64,000 bases of DNA. Source: Zygosaccharomyces rouxii (Eukaryota; Ascomycota; Saccharomycetes; Saccharomycetales; Saccharomycetaceae). This document shows, piece after piece, positions 51,523 through 61,859 of this stretch. The number at the start of each line of letters is the position of its first letter. Within the stretch, counting starts at the first letter, position 1. The translations under genes were made by a program, and so were the position numbers. The DNA is taken from assembly GCF_000026365.1 (NCBI RefSeq), contig NC_012990.1:310001-374000 (forward strand), given 5' to 3'. The notes below the pieces were generated by a model that did no database searches, was not told where the DNA came from, and saw only the letters and a list, made by a program, of their open reading frames with translations.

Positions 51523-51843
51523 GCTCTGTCACTCCATACTGGAAATTTAAACGCGTTAAGTGGTTTTTCGCTCTGTGGTAGGTAGGGCTAGGTGAAGAGA
51601 ACGAATCGCCTCTTCGTTACTGCGCAGGAGGAGGGGATCTATGCCAAAGAGAGGCGTTTCTCCTTTCTTGCTTTCGTGTATCTTTTTTTTTTCTTTCTTC
51701 TCCCCGTTATGTCGTGTTTTTTAGTTCTTTCTTAATGTATATAAAAGAAGCGAACAAGATGATCTCAAAACATCTCATCCTTTCCAACTGAACTGCACTT
51801 TAGATACTGTAGAAAGTAGTTAAAGCAATAAAGAAAAATCGAC

Positions 51844-52242
51844 ATGTCTGCTAAAGCCGAAAAGAAGCCAGCCTCCAAGGCCCCAGCTGAGAAGAAGCCA
51901 GCTGCTAAGAAGACCGCATCTGCTGTTGAGTCTAAGGGTAGAAAGAACAAGGCAAGAAAGGAGACCTACTCCTCTTACATTTACAAGGTTTTGAAACAAA
52001 CTCATCCAGACACTGGTATCTCTCAAAAATCCATGTCTATTTTAAACTCCTTCGTTAATGATATCTTTGAAAGAATTGCTACCGAAGCTTCTAAACTAGC
52101 TGCTTACAACAGAAAGTCTACTATCTCTGCTAGAGAGATTCAAACTGCTGTAAGACTAATTTTGCCGGGTGAATTGGCTAAACATGCCGTGTCTGAAGGT
52201 ACTAGAGCTGTGACTAAGTACTCTTCTTCTACTCAGGCTTAA
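51844..52242 (+). CDS. HTB1: Histone H2B
   Basis: The 132-aa H2B has the Lys/Ala/Pro-rich N-terminal tail, the histone fold beginning [12 protein letters not shown], and the C-terminal AVTKYSSS that carries the lysine ubiquitinated by Rad6-Bre1 (equivalent to Lys123). Codon bias is extreme and a consensus ATG context follows an A-rich leader. Paired with the divergent H2A gene as in other yeasts. It converges on ECM15, with about 130 bp between them. Confidence 0.97.
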   Translation: MSAKAEKKPASKAPAEKKPAAKKTASAVESKGRKNKARKETYSSYIYKVLKQTHPDTGISQKSMSILNSFVNDIFERIATEASKLAAYNRKSTISAREIQTAVRLILPGELAKHAVSEGTRAVTKYSSSTQA

Positions 52243-52372
52243 AAAGAGGGAAAGAAATGGGTTTTTTTTTTCTTCTGTTACTATTATATTTCTTAAGATT
52301 AATTTAGGAGTACGAGTTTATGTTTTGTAATATTAGGGAATTAAAGTATAGTATAATATATATATATATGTT

Positions 52373-52693
52373 TCAATGTGGTTTTTCCAACTTCTGAAGA
52401 ACGGTGTCAACCTTTTCTTGAGCGGTTTGGTGTTTATCAGTTCTGGTGCCTACTCTTAGGGAAGATTGTATTCTAACATAGCCATTTTCATGAGCTAATT
52501 CATGTAACTCACCTATCAAAGTGAACACTTCATCCCAGGGACCCTCAATAGTAGTTCCCGCACTGTGTAATGTACTTTTCAGATGGGATTCACGAATCCT
52601 TCTTTCAACGATGGTAACAAAATCAGAAACGCTTGCAGAACCGGTACCTATAGGTACCATGCAAAGATCAGCAAGGCAGGGAATCTTTGGCAT
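52373..52693 (-). CDS. ECM15: Thiamine/MTH1187-type small protein Ecm15
   Basis: The 106-aa protein of the MTH1187/YkoF-like ferredoxin-fold family closely matches S. cerevisiae Ecm15 (104 aa), with the conserved [14 protein letters not shown] start and [14 protein letters not shown] core. Homologues form tetramers that bind a small ligand, probably thiamine; a role in cell-wall organisation is only suggested by the S. cerevisiae mutant name. ECM15 is the last left-arm gene before CEN2 in S. cerevisiae, so its position here agrees with a centromere to its right. Confidence 0.93.
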   Translation of the reverse strand: MPKIPCLADLCMVPIGTGSASVSDFVTIVERRIRESHLKSTLHSAGTTIEGPWDEVFTLIGELHELAHENGYVRIQSSLRVGTRTDKHQTAQEKVDTVLQKLEKPH

Positions 52694-53293
52694 GACTTCT
52701 TGGTTCGTTTGTTAAAACTATAAAACTTGGTAATAATGATAAGAATGGTGATGAATTTGTTAATTTTTTTTCTACATTTATGTTGATGCAGTTACAGGGG
52801 TCAGGGGTTGCGATAGAAGATCGAATGTTATTTTTGGACGACAAAAAGTTAACTAAAAAATAAACATGGAAAAAAGTTACCTATAATCGTGCCTTTAAAG
52901 CCAGTTCATCAGTATATTTAATAAAGAGTTCATTATTTTTTTATAACTATGATCATGGAAACTTAGTAGGGCAATTACTTTCTCCATAATTTAGAGAAGT
53001 CGAATAGCATTGTGCTATTTGAAATTGTGTAATTGAAAGTTTGATAAGTTAGGATCTATCGATCGATCTAAATAAAATACTCGCCTAAAAATTAACTTTG
53101 GGGAATATGACAATTTTGTTTTTATCGAAAGGGAAGAATGGTTGATTTAACTATATTCAGTCTTCTGTAGCTTAAAACAATAAATTTTACACATATATTG
53201 AGAAAAAACAAATAAACCTGTTAATGGTTCAGTTCCTGTAGTTTTTATTCCACAATTCTTATTTAGATTTTGATTCTTGGAGTTTAATGTTCG

Positions 53294-53645
53294 ATGCCCA
53301 AAATTTTGAATCAAACGGCCAACCTCATATTTACCATTGTCATATTTGTGTATTTTTTTTGTCTGTTCGTCAGTAGATCAACGAAAATGTATAGAAATTT
53401 AACGTCGAAAGAATCCAACCCCAAATCTTCCTACTAAATTCAATCAAAGGGTATTTCCAAAGAGATATGAGCAGAACCTTCAAGGTCAAAAATATGAAGA
53501 GAACTCCTCAATTAAAGGACTTAATGAGAAGCAACTGTATTTTCTACCTTCAAACACAAAACAAGCTGACCATGCTCTTCAAAGTATTAAAGTAAGGAAT
53601 TCATCCTATATCAGAAGGATGTTCATTCCTAACATGCAAAACTAA
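53294..53645 (+). pseudogene. Possible frameshifted small single-pass membrane protein gene
   Basis: ATG at 53294 opens 47 codons: a short polar start, a hydrophobic span (about 11-26, Ile/Phe/Val-rich) and a basic stretch, ending at TAA 53435-53437. The next forward frame (+1) is open from 53403 to TAA at 53643-53645 for 80 codons of protein-like composition (charged, with several Lys/Asn/Glu residues and a basic C-terminus). The two frames overlap at 53403-53434, around a CCCC run. A single 1-base change there would yield a 115-120-residue type II-like membrane protein. I recognise no homologue. Chance open frames remain quite possible. Confidence 0.3.
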
Positions 53646-53812
53646 TAATTCTCCAGTAATGACTTTTCCTGCAAAATAACCTTGGAGACGAAAATACTTA
53701 GACAAATGGCTGCTCCCAGCAGAGCAAATGACTGGCGTTAGTATATCAATGGTTAGATTATTCCAACGCATCCTTAAAGGAATAGAAGACTAGGAAAAAA
53801 CCATGAAAAAGC

Positions 53813-54151
53813 CTAAAATTCCTTCACTTCGGCGGCAAAATCAGCGCCCACCCAACTTGATGTGGCTGGACCCCGACGTATAAAAAGCATGAGCACTTCA
53901 AACCAGTATAAAAATGCTAGAATCAATAACAAGCAAGCTCGAGGGAGAGAGACTTTCGAACATCTCTTATCTTTGATTCCTCCCTCTATATCTTCACCAT
54001 CTAAATTAATCTTAAGATAATGTTGATATCCACATTTATTGCCCTTAAACGGAAGGTATACAATACTGTTGAACACATTTTCTCATACAAAGAAAGAGGT
54101 GTTCTCTATAGTAAAATCCTTGACATATAATGCTGTTAACGAAGAAATGGG
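53813..54151 (-). other. Stop-interrupted, in-frame continuation of the large broken gene, with a hydrophobic tail
   Basis: This region is in the same frame as the second segment of the neighbouring broken gene. After TAG at 54152-54154 the frame runs 22 codons to TGA (54083-54085), then is open for 90 codons to the stop at 53813-53815. It has no ATG near the start of that last piece (it would begin at GTG). It encodes a charged stretch followed by a clear transmembrane segment (about CLLLILAFLYWFEVLMLFI) and a short basic/acidic tail. The layout suggests a lost C-terminal membrane anchor of the upstream gene. It may instead be unrelated chance sequence. Confidence 0.4.
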
Positions 54152-56972
54152 CTATAGACCTTTTTCACCAACAAAATTTTTAATTTTCCTTTGAGGATGA
54201 TCATCTCCTTCATGTAACCTTTCTATTGCTTTTGCATTTGCCTTCTGTAAAACCTCTGACTTATTACTTGCATAAAGTTCACCCAACTCAAAGTCCTCAG
54301 GATCGGAGAGAACGGATTCAGCAGAGGCCATCCCAAGTGTCCAAATGTCAATGACTTCTTTGTTCGATGTTATTCCGCTTGAGACAATCGAGCCACTCTC
54401 ATTGTCAAATCGATTATCTTTGCTAAATTCGGATGGTGGGAAGTTACTGAAGGTTAGTTTCCCATCCAAATTTCCTGTTTCTTCGATATTGACCGCCAAA
54501 GATTCCTCACATCTAGACTTTGAAAGAGCGCTATCTACGCTGAAAAACAACCCTTGTATACGTGAATTCAATGCATCCAATCTTGAAAAAACGTCCCAAG
54601 AAGATTGTTTTGTAGTTCCTGAAGTAATTTTCCAAGGTGTCCCAGAGTGCGAACCCGATATATGTGAGTACGCATCTAACCCTTTACTGGATTCATCAAG
54701 GCTGTTACAATTAAGTCCTACAGTACTCGGGGGTCTCATAACTGTATCTTGAAGCGTAATACCATATTGATCTGAAACAGTCAATTCATCATGGCCTAAC
54801 CTGTCTGCATAATACATACCTACCTCCAAAAAGAGATTTGACTTCCCTGAACTAGTTGGAAAATACTCATGAGGATCTGAAGGTTGTATCCTTGATGCCA
54901 GTGCATTTATCCAAGAACTGGATCCCAAATTTAGGTCTACTTTAGCATCCAGCCACGAATCATTGTCCATATTAGCAAAATACTCTAGATCCGCCATGCG
55001 CGAACTTCTATCTTCTTCAAAGATGGGTTCTGTGTGCTCATATTGAGCTGAGGGAAAACAGTGCCCTTCTCCACAGCGATCGAATTGCTTGTTTGCTACC
55101 ATTGCAGACATGGAACAGGGATATGATAGCCTGTCACTCAGGTGCCCCTGCTGCATGCACAACAAACTTCCTGTTGGCGGCTCACTGGAAGGAGCCGCAT
55201 GAAAAACCCCTTCAATAATTTGATCGGAATAATCTTCCCTGTTTCCTTTATTACAAAACGACAGTAAATTCTGGCTTGAGTTCTGGCGCCCCATAGAGTA
55301 ATTGAAGTCTGAATTTGTTGCTTTACCATCCATTTGATTGAAAGAATCCATGTCTTTACAAAGCGCAGTTAATCCTAGTGAATCTCCACCAATGTCTTCA
55401 ATATTATAAAGCGAAGTACATTCGGAAATTAGCGTCGTTCGATGAGTCTGTCTATTAACACATTTACGGCAATTACCGTCATCCCCATTAATTGGTATTT
55501 CTTCAAGTTCCTCATGGGAAGGCTCCTTGAATTCATCATGCTGATTATCTCCAAACCAAGATCTAGAGACATGTATATCGGGCGGCGCCGAATCCATATT
55601 ACCATCAGAGGATAGATCATCCATGTACCGATCTTCTTTCACTCCCACGATAGGAATAACAGTTCCAGGGAATAAGGGACTACAGTTACGGAGTTCAACA
55701 AACGATTGATTTAAGAGATGTGGAGTAAAAAAAAAAATTGCCTTCTCCCCCAGCGGATTGCAAGCTAAAGCTGACCCCTCCATCAATATTATTTTTAGAT
55801 ACACAGTTCGTTTCTTCTATTGATGCCGAGACTTCTGCATTAGAGGTTACTTTCTGAAGATTATCAGGTTTCAACAGCGGGTCCCAGCAATCTGTACGTT
55901 GAAAATCCGTTCCCCATATTTCAATTTGTGAGACCAAAACGGTTAACCATGAACAAGGCTGGTGGTCACCAATTTTGACTTTAAGATCGTTAATATCACC
56001 ATCTACTGAGTCGTAAATGAGTGCCTCCACATGAGGACACAAACCATCATTGAGTTTCCAACAAGCGTCAATAGTCGGTTCAAAACCACACTGTTTTATA
56101 TCACCTTCAAAAAAAAGGTCAGCTCCCACAGATAAATTGGCTTCTTCCATCAAAGAGGTGTTGGGCGCATCCAAATCTTTGATAATGTTCACTTCATTTT
56201 GTGAACAATCTTTAGATTCTTCCTGGTCCCGAAAACTCAATTTAAGATTTCTAGTATGCACCTGAATGACTGCTTCCTCTGCATTTATCCTAGCGGTTTC
56301 CCTTGTCTTGCAACGAATGGATGCCATTCTAGCCGCCTCTTTAACAGCGGCGGATGCTCTTCTGCGCCTTTCAATAAAACGCATTAAAAAGCAGGAGTTC
56401 AAAGACTCATTTTTAGTACAGATGAGAAGATGATCCTCATTAACACCATCCAATTGGTCTAAGATTCCACCAAAGCTATTTTCGATGAAAGGATTCGTAT
56501 TTGAAGTATGTTCTCCCAAGGGATTTTGAAAGATGGAATTAGAGAAGACTGCACTCACAATAGATTTAAAGCTTACAGAAGAAGTAAAGTTCTCTTCATC
56601 GAATTCTTCATATGCACCATAAGCTGAGCCATTTCGAGATGCATGAGTTTCTTCGAACCTTTGTATCCTATTACGTTCATATCTATTACCGGCACCTTTT
56701 AGGACCCTCGTTAACCCTTTTGTGTTCTTGGCCTCCAAAGGTAATTCACGTGACACACATACCCGCTTTCTATTAAAGGTCCTTGACGTTGTTATCTTTG
56801 ATTTTTGGGGGCTCTGATGAACAATTTCAATTCTTTCTGAAGTCTTCGGTGGAGTACATCCTATCCTAAAATATCTTTGTGCGGAATCGCTTAAATCTTC
56901 TAGTGAATCTCTGTCATTTACTTTACCACTGTCCTTATAGAAGAAGCCATGATTTAGTTGTGTGTGTGACAT
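54152..56972 (-). pseudogene. Large disrupted gene of unknown function beside the centromere
   Basis: Two long minus-strand frames overlap. The first starts at ATG 56972 (MSHTQLNHG) and runs 425 codons to 55695. The second is open through about 55804 to 54152 (550 codons). They join naturally at an 11-base homopolymer (55727-55737, T11 on the coding strand), where skipping one base moves from the first frame to the second, giving about 940 residues. The predicted product is Ser/Asp/Glu/Asn-rich and largely disordered. It has an Arg/Ala-rich helix (about residues 205-235, RRRRASAAVKEAARMAS) and a more ordered block with WLTVLVSQIEIWG (about 345-357). I recognise no family. A homopolymer sequencing error, a real frameshift allele and programmed slippage are all possible; the downstream stops favour decay. 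Confidence 0.6.
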
Positions 56973-57546
56973 TATTTCTTAGATTACTATAGCTGTTATA
57001 TATATATGAACTTTGGTAGGCATAAAAGGAGAATAATGAACCGATGTGTAATAAGTTAGACAAATAAATTAAATTGATAAAACGGATGATTCAAACTCAA
57101 ATGGGTATCGTCTACGTATTTAAACAATTATATTGTTCAGTTAATAGTATCTCTAAGTCTTAATTTTTTTTTGCTGACGCAAAAACAATATATGTATATA
57201 CTCATTACTTATGTCAAGTTTAGCTGCAAGATTAAAGAGACGATGGTAATAAAACAAAAACAAAGGTATCAAACTATACACAACGCTCCACAAAAGACCA
57301 TTTTAAACCAAAGGAGAAGGTTCTAACTTCCCACAGAAATTAAGTTATCAATTTGGCTTAGTTCAATTTACATTGTCTAAAATGTTTTTTTTTTTTTTTT
57401 TTTTTTGATTGTGAGTTTTTTGGCCGCCGGCGCCTGAAAGCTGTGACGCCTTAGAATGAGCCGCAGAGATGAGAATATATCGAATTTTCGAAAACGATAT
57501 CGTTAAAAAGAAATAAATGACATTCAAAGTAAGAGTTGTTTGATTT

Positions 57547-57583
<37 letters not shown>

Positions 57584-59076
57584 ATAAAAATATTTGAGTC
57601 TCAATGGTAACTGCTTTGTGAGAACTTCTGAACTACCCTCGGTGATTCTGATTATTTCATTTCAGGCTCGATTTGCTAATTTTTATCTTCGATATTAGCA
57701 GCAAAAATCCTAACCTGCTTTTCTCTATTTCCGTCTTCAACAACTTATAGCGCTTATTACACCTACCAGAAATCGGCGCCAAAACTATGTGACATTTTCC
57801 TGCAAGAAGGAAGATTCGTAATCTTTCAAGGAAAGAAGAACAGACCCAAACTTTACTTCTCGAGGAATGATAGAGAGGAGATCTTTTCTTAACAAATGCG
57901 ATTTTTTGAGAATGCTAAATGAGACTTTTCAACTCCCTTCACCTGAGGCTTGAAAGTGAAATTTCCATCCAAAGTAATTCCAGGCAAGTTGTAGAAATGG
58001 CCGGCAAGGGTGCATCCACCTCCAACCGCTCTTGGGATATGGAACAAGTGTAACGAATTTCCGTCCTTCTTCTCTGGTCATGGCAGATTTTCCCTTCATG
58101 TTCGAAGTTTACAGACAGAGTCTCACCAAAGACTATCCTACGATGTTGGTTGGTTACTAAATGTAACTAGATACAACTCACTGTACTTGTACACTACGAT
58201 TTCCATTTTTGGCTTCCCTCGAGCTAGCTCAATTGCATTCCAAGAGGTATGTCAAGATCAATTGAATACAATTTTCCAAAACAGGACCGAAATTTAGTAA
58301 TCACAGATTGAAGTAGCTTCCTCTGGATCTTAGTCATTGATTATGGTTGACTTTGAAAAGTACGAAGACTGTTATCGCTGATGTTTTAGTGCCATTTCCA
58401 ATATATGTTCCTAAATTCAAAGGATGACTATTAAGGATCAATAATACTTTTGGGAGGAAGAAATAAAATGATTCAGGAAGGTCTGTGGTTCTTTAAATTT
58501 AATATTTAATAAATTACATACTTTATTAAATTGTACTAATCTTTTACTATATCTAATGGATCCAGTTTCAACTTTAACCAACCAAGTACAGATCATGAAA
58601 TCTTTAAGTTTTCAAAGCGTACCGCTGTTATGGTATCATGAGTACAGAACTTTTATTTTAGATTTTAGAATCTTTTGCAGGTCTAAGCACTAATTAAACC
58701 AGCAAGGTATGACACGCTAAAAAGTCCAAAGAATATACGCTTTATACATGGATTACCGAGACTTAAGGAAATTATGTATTGCACTTATAGATGTTTGATA
58801 AGCATGGGTTCATGAATGGTTTACAATTTACGTGCGAGCTGCGGGACACCCGTCACTTATGAAGTTTTCGTTCAAATGTAGAAACACAATTGAACAGATC
58901 CTTCTAGATGAATTCATAGAACCCTTGCTCTTTATTTCTCTTATGATAGATAATAAAATTTTATGATTAAATGTGTTATACAATATTCAAAGTTGTACAG
59001 ATATTGTTTTCAACGTATAACATTAGTTAGATTTGTTGCATTACTATATCTTTGAAGCCGCTGTTATTGAAAATGA
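56973..59076. other. Pericentromeric region with long homopolymers, no confident gene
   Basis: About 2.1 kb. A T22 run (57385-57406) and an A28 run (57553-57580) face each other across 146 bp that include a GC-rich GGCCGCCGGCGCC segment. TTTTATATTAA at about 57544-57554 matches the yeast ARS core at 10 of 11 positions. Two overlapping short frames (57919-58053 and 58010-58297) are doubtful. AT-rich sequence increases toward the centromere. Confidence 0.5.
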
Positions 59077-59245
59077 ATCAGGTGACCAATAGTATAAAAT
59101 AATAACTATTATATATTTATATTTTAATCTTTTAAAATATATAAGTAAAAACAATTGTATTTATTTCTTAAATTCTATATATTTTATTACTAAAGAAAAA
59201 TAGTTCTAATAGTCGTAATGTGTTATGTTTCCGAACAGAAAAAAG
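59077..59245 (+). other. Point centromere (CDEI-CDEII-CDEIII)
   Basis: ATCAGGTG at 59077-59084 matches CDEI (RTCACRTG) at 7 of 8 positions. It is followed by about 134 bp of roughly 87% A+T (hand count), the CDEII, longer than the 78-86 bp of S. cerevisiae. CDEIII is TGTTATGTTTCCGAACAG followed by six A (59221-59244), with the invariant CCGAA at 59231-59235 and the flanking A-run expected for CBF3 binding; its 5' arm is one base shorter than the S. cerevisiae consensus. Position is decisive: ECM15, RMD1 and H2A/H2B lie to the left and NTH to the right, exactly the genes that flank CEN2 and CEN4 in S. cerevisiae. Sequence elements are seen; centromere function is inferred. Confidence 0.88.
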
Positions 59246-59396
59246 TGGTTCAAATAGGTGATGAATCCTGAAAAACTTCCTGAAAAACTTCTGGAAATTA
59301 TCGCTTAAGGACCTTAATAGACCCATGTTAAAATAACAAAAAAACTATGACAAGTATAAATCGACCAAATTCGCATAAAAAAATATCCCTATAAAA

Positions 59397-61859
59397 TCAA
59401 GAATGTGTTTGTAGACCGTAGTTTTTTCTTTCATTTGGCCTCAAACTATTAAAAAATGGTATAGGAGGAACACACGTAGCCAATGCTCTCTTAGCATGAT
59501 CATTCATATATTGAAGACCCAAAACATAACTGGCATTCACCCAACCAAATCCTTCTTTTGCAACGCCCTTAAAATCAGCGCCTTGATTACCGTACTCAGC
59601 ATTAACACGATGAGGATCAGTACCCTTTGTGACATCATACTTCTCGACAACAATACCATTGTAATCAACAAAAGCCTTAGTCATAATATAGAGCCATCTG
59701 TAAGCAAGTCGAGTAGCAGTACCTACAAAGCCGTATCTCGATAGACCATCCCAGGCCAAAATCTGGTGGGGAGCCCAACCATAAGGGAAATCCCACTGTC
59801 TTGATGGCCGTTTAATAGAAAGAGGACCACGAGATCTTTCAGTACAAGCTACAATGCCTCCGAGTACTTCCAAATTTGGTATTGCCTTTTCAACCATAAT
59901 CGCAGCCTGATCTTCAGTTGCCAACCCGGCCCAAAGAGCCCATAGAGTAGTTGCCGATTCGTAAGAGTGTCTTTCTTTCGTCTTAGTATTATAATCGAAG
60001 AAAAACCCAGTCTCGTCATCCCACATATATTTCGTGATAACGCTTCTTCTCTTTTGCGCCAAATCTCTCCAATATTGTGCGTCAGTAACCGAATTGTCCC
60101 ATGGGTCGTGATACTTATTCTCAAAGAACTCCTCAATGATGTCGGCTATATCTCTTTCATATTTGAAAAGCAAAGAGTTCAAATCTACTGTAGCCAGATA
60201 AGCACAGACACCCTCAAATCTGTAAGTAGTATCATGGCCCGATTCTCTCACCCCACGATCATGCATGAAAAAATCATCTAACTTAGGCTCGTTGACCTTA
60301 CCATCGTTATACATCTTCGCAAATTCCTCACGGGAAGCATTATACTTTTTATGATAAGGGGCTAATAGAGAATCAAAATGATCCACTTCGGTTTCTGGAG
60401 GAATACCCAACCCAAGAGGATGATAACATGATAGTCCGGTTTCAGGATCCAATCTTGGTGAGTTTACCCAAACAGTCCTATATTCTTTTATAGCAGCATG
60501 GCAAGCTCTTTTGAGAAAATCAATAGCATCGGGATTATTCCTACCGCCCATCTTTTTGAAAACTTGTAAAGCCATATCAGTGAGAAATGGAGGTTGCGAC
60601 CTGCATAAATAGTAACTTCTGTTAGCATTTAAAATTTTTCCGTAGTGTTCAATTTCAAAAATGAAATGTTCCACCATTCCTCTTGCAACGTGCGTCTTAC
60701 CGCCTTCCAAAAGACCAAGTGCGATCATGTACGAATCCCAACCATATAATTCGTTAAACCTACCACCGGGAACTGCATAGGGATAACCTACCAGGGACAA
60801 CTCACCTGAAGAAGGGTTAATGTGTTCCTCCATAGCTAATGCTAACATTCCAGGAGTTCTATTCAACGACTTGACATATTCAGGTGTAATATCACGAGGT
60901 AGATACTCCACTTCTAAACTCAAAGATGGATTCATTTGAGAAGCCTGAACGTAAAATTCGTATTGCTCGGGACAATTGTAAGGAACATACACTCTTGGAT
61001 TTTTAGCACCAGGTGCATCTATCTTTGTATCCAGAGCGATCTGAGCAATGTTGGTCAAATCAACTCTTCTGGTCAAGTTATCCCAAAATTGGGTATGTAT
61101 TAGTCTAGTGAGTCTATCCACTGGATTTTCATTTATACGTGCCTCATCTAAAACTATCTGATTCCTACCAAAACTTTTTGCAATAGTCAATTCTTGTAAA
61201 AGATTTGATAACATGTAAGTACCTCTAATATTGACATATTTGAATCCACCAGAATTAGCTGTCCCCACTTTTATTACTTTTGGCCCGGTATCCTCAATCG
61301 TTATTTGGAAATTTTTATCAGTATCTTCACATGCCAACAATTTCCCTAACATTTCATCCACATTTTCAATAAAGAACCTCCTGTTTCCCTTACTACTTAA
61401 ATAAGTATCGTCTTCAGAACCACGTCTCTTGAGTAATTGACGGTCTAAACTGGATTTGGTCTTAAAATTCGAAACATTATCAACTACACTCATCGTCCTT
61501 GGTCTATTCATCGGCTTAATCCCTGAATATTTATTTGGATTAGTCTCAGGCCCATAATAGACGTCTGCAGTTGAAAATGGATCATGAAACTCATTCAACG
61601 AGGATAACCTCCTATGACGTTGTGGATTTGATTCTGATTTTGCAGATGACGATTTCGTCCCCAAGAACTTAGGGTTGAAATGAACGGAAGGGTGATGCTG
61701 AGAAGCCGATTCATCTGATGCCATAGATTCTCTTTTAGACTTTAGAAGATCATCTAAATCACCTGCATTTGAAAATGTATTAGTCTGAGATGAATTCAAT
61801 CCGTCAGATGAATGTCTACGAGCATGTTCTTCCAAAGGAGATTTTTTGGGATCAACCAT
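59397..61859 (-). CDS. NTH1: Neutral trehalase (Nth1/Nth2 ancestor)
   Basis: The 820-aa GH37 trehalase has an N-terminal regulatory region (about 1-175) with PKA-type sites (RRHSS, RRLSS, RPRTMS, RRGSED), a calcium-binding EF-like loop (DTDKNFQITIED, 179-190) and the catalytic (alpha/alpha)6 barrel. Trehalase signature 1 PGGRFNELYGWDSY is at 364-377 and signature 2 QWDFPYGWAPHQ at 688-699. It hydrolyses cytosolic trehalose to glucose. In S. cerevisiae, PKA phosphorylation and 14-3-3 (Bmh1/2) binding with calcium activate it; the same motifs are present. It is longer at the N-terminus than S. cerevisiae Nth1 (751) or Nth2 (780), by roughly 40-70 residues. ATG at 61859 is the first in frame. 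Confidence 0.96.
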   Translation of the reverse strand: MVDPKKSPLEEHARRHSSDGLNSSQTNTFSNAGDLDDLLKSKRESMASDESASQHHPSVHFNPKFLGTKSSSAKSESNPQRHRRLSSLNEFHDPFSTADVYYGPETNPNKYSGIKPMNRPRTMSVVDNVSNFKTKSSLDRQLLKRRGSEDDTYLSSKGNRRFFIENVDEMLGKLLACEDTDKNFQITIEDTGPKVIKVGTANSGGFKYVNIRGTYMLSNLLQELTIAKSFGRNQIVLDEARINENPVDRLTRLIHTQFWDNLTRRVDLTNIAQIALDTKIDAPGAKNPRVYVPYNCPEQYEFYVQASQMNPSLSLEVEYLPRDITPEYVKSLNRTPGMLALAMEEHINPSSGELSLVGYPYAVPGGRFNELYGWDSYMIALGLLEGGKTHVARGMVEHFIFEIEHYGKILNANRSYYLCRSQPPFLTDMALQVFKKMGGRNNPDAIDFLKRACHAAIKEYRTVWVNSPRLDPETGLSCYHPLGLGIPPETEVDHFDSLLAPYHKKYNASREEFAKMYNDGKVNEPKLDDFFMHDRGVRESGHDTTYRFEGVCAYLATVDLNSLLFKYERDIADIIEEFFENKYHDPWDNSVTDAQYWRDLAQKRRSVITKYMWDDETGFFFDYNTKTKERHSYESATTLWALWAGLATEDQAAIMVEKAIPNLEVLGGIVACTERSRGPLSIKRPSRQWDFPYGWAPHQILAWDGLSRYGFVGTATRLAYRWLYIMTKAFVDYNGIVVEKYDVTKGTDPHRVNAEYGNQGADFKGVAKEGFGWVNASYVLGLQYMNDHAKRALATCVPPIPFFNSLRPNERKNYGLQTHS

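Larger units (their letters stand above)
52694..54151. other. Pericentromeric interval between ECM15 and the broken large gene
   Basis: About 1.46 kb, AT-rich, with no intact conserved gene. It contains a possible disrupted small membrane-protein frame (53294-53645) and, at its right end, an in-frame extension of the broken large gene (53813-54151). GATCTATCGATCGATCT at about 53051-53067 is a short palindromic cluster. No tRNA or LTR was recognised. Confidence 0.5.

Noticed and set aside
54083..54160. Intron removing the stops in the broken pericentromeric gene
   Set aside because: No GTATGT 5' site or TACTAAC branch point fits this 70-bp interval, and an intron would not explain the frame change at T11.
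58270..58295. ACCGAAATTT as an alternative CDEIII
   Set aside because: Lacks TTTCCGAA and has no AT-rich CDEII of suitable length with a CDEI before it; the 59221 site is far better.
59115..59125. Perfect ARS consensus (ATTTATATTTT) inside the centromere
   Set aside because: Lies in CDEII, where extreme A+T makes such matches likely by chance; not listed as an origin.
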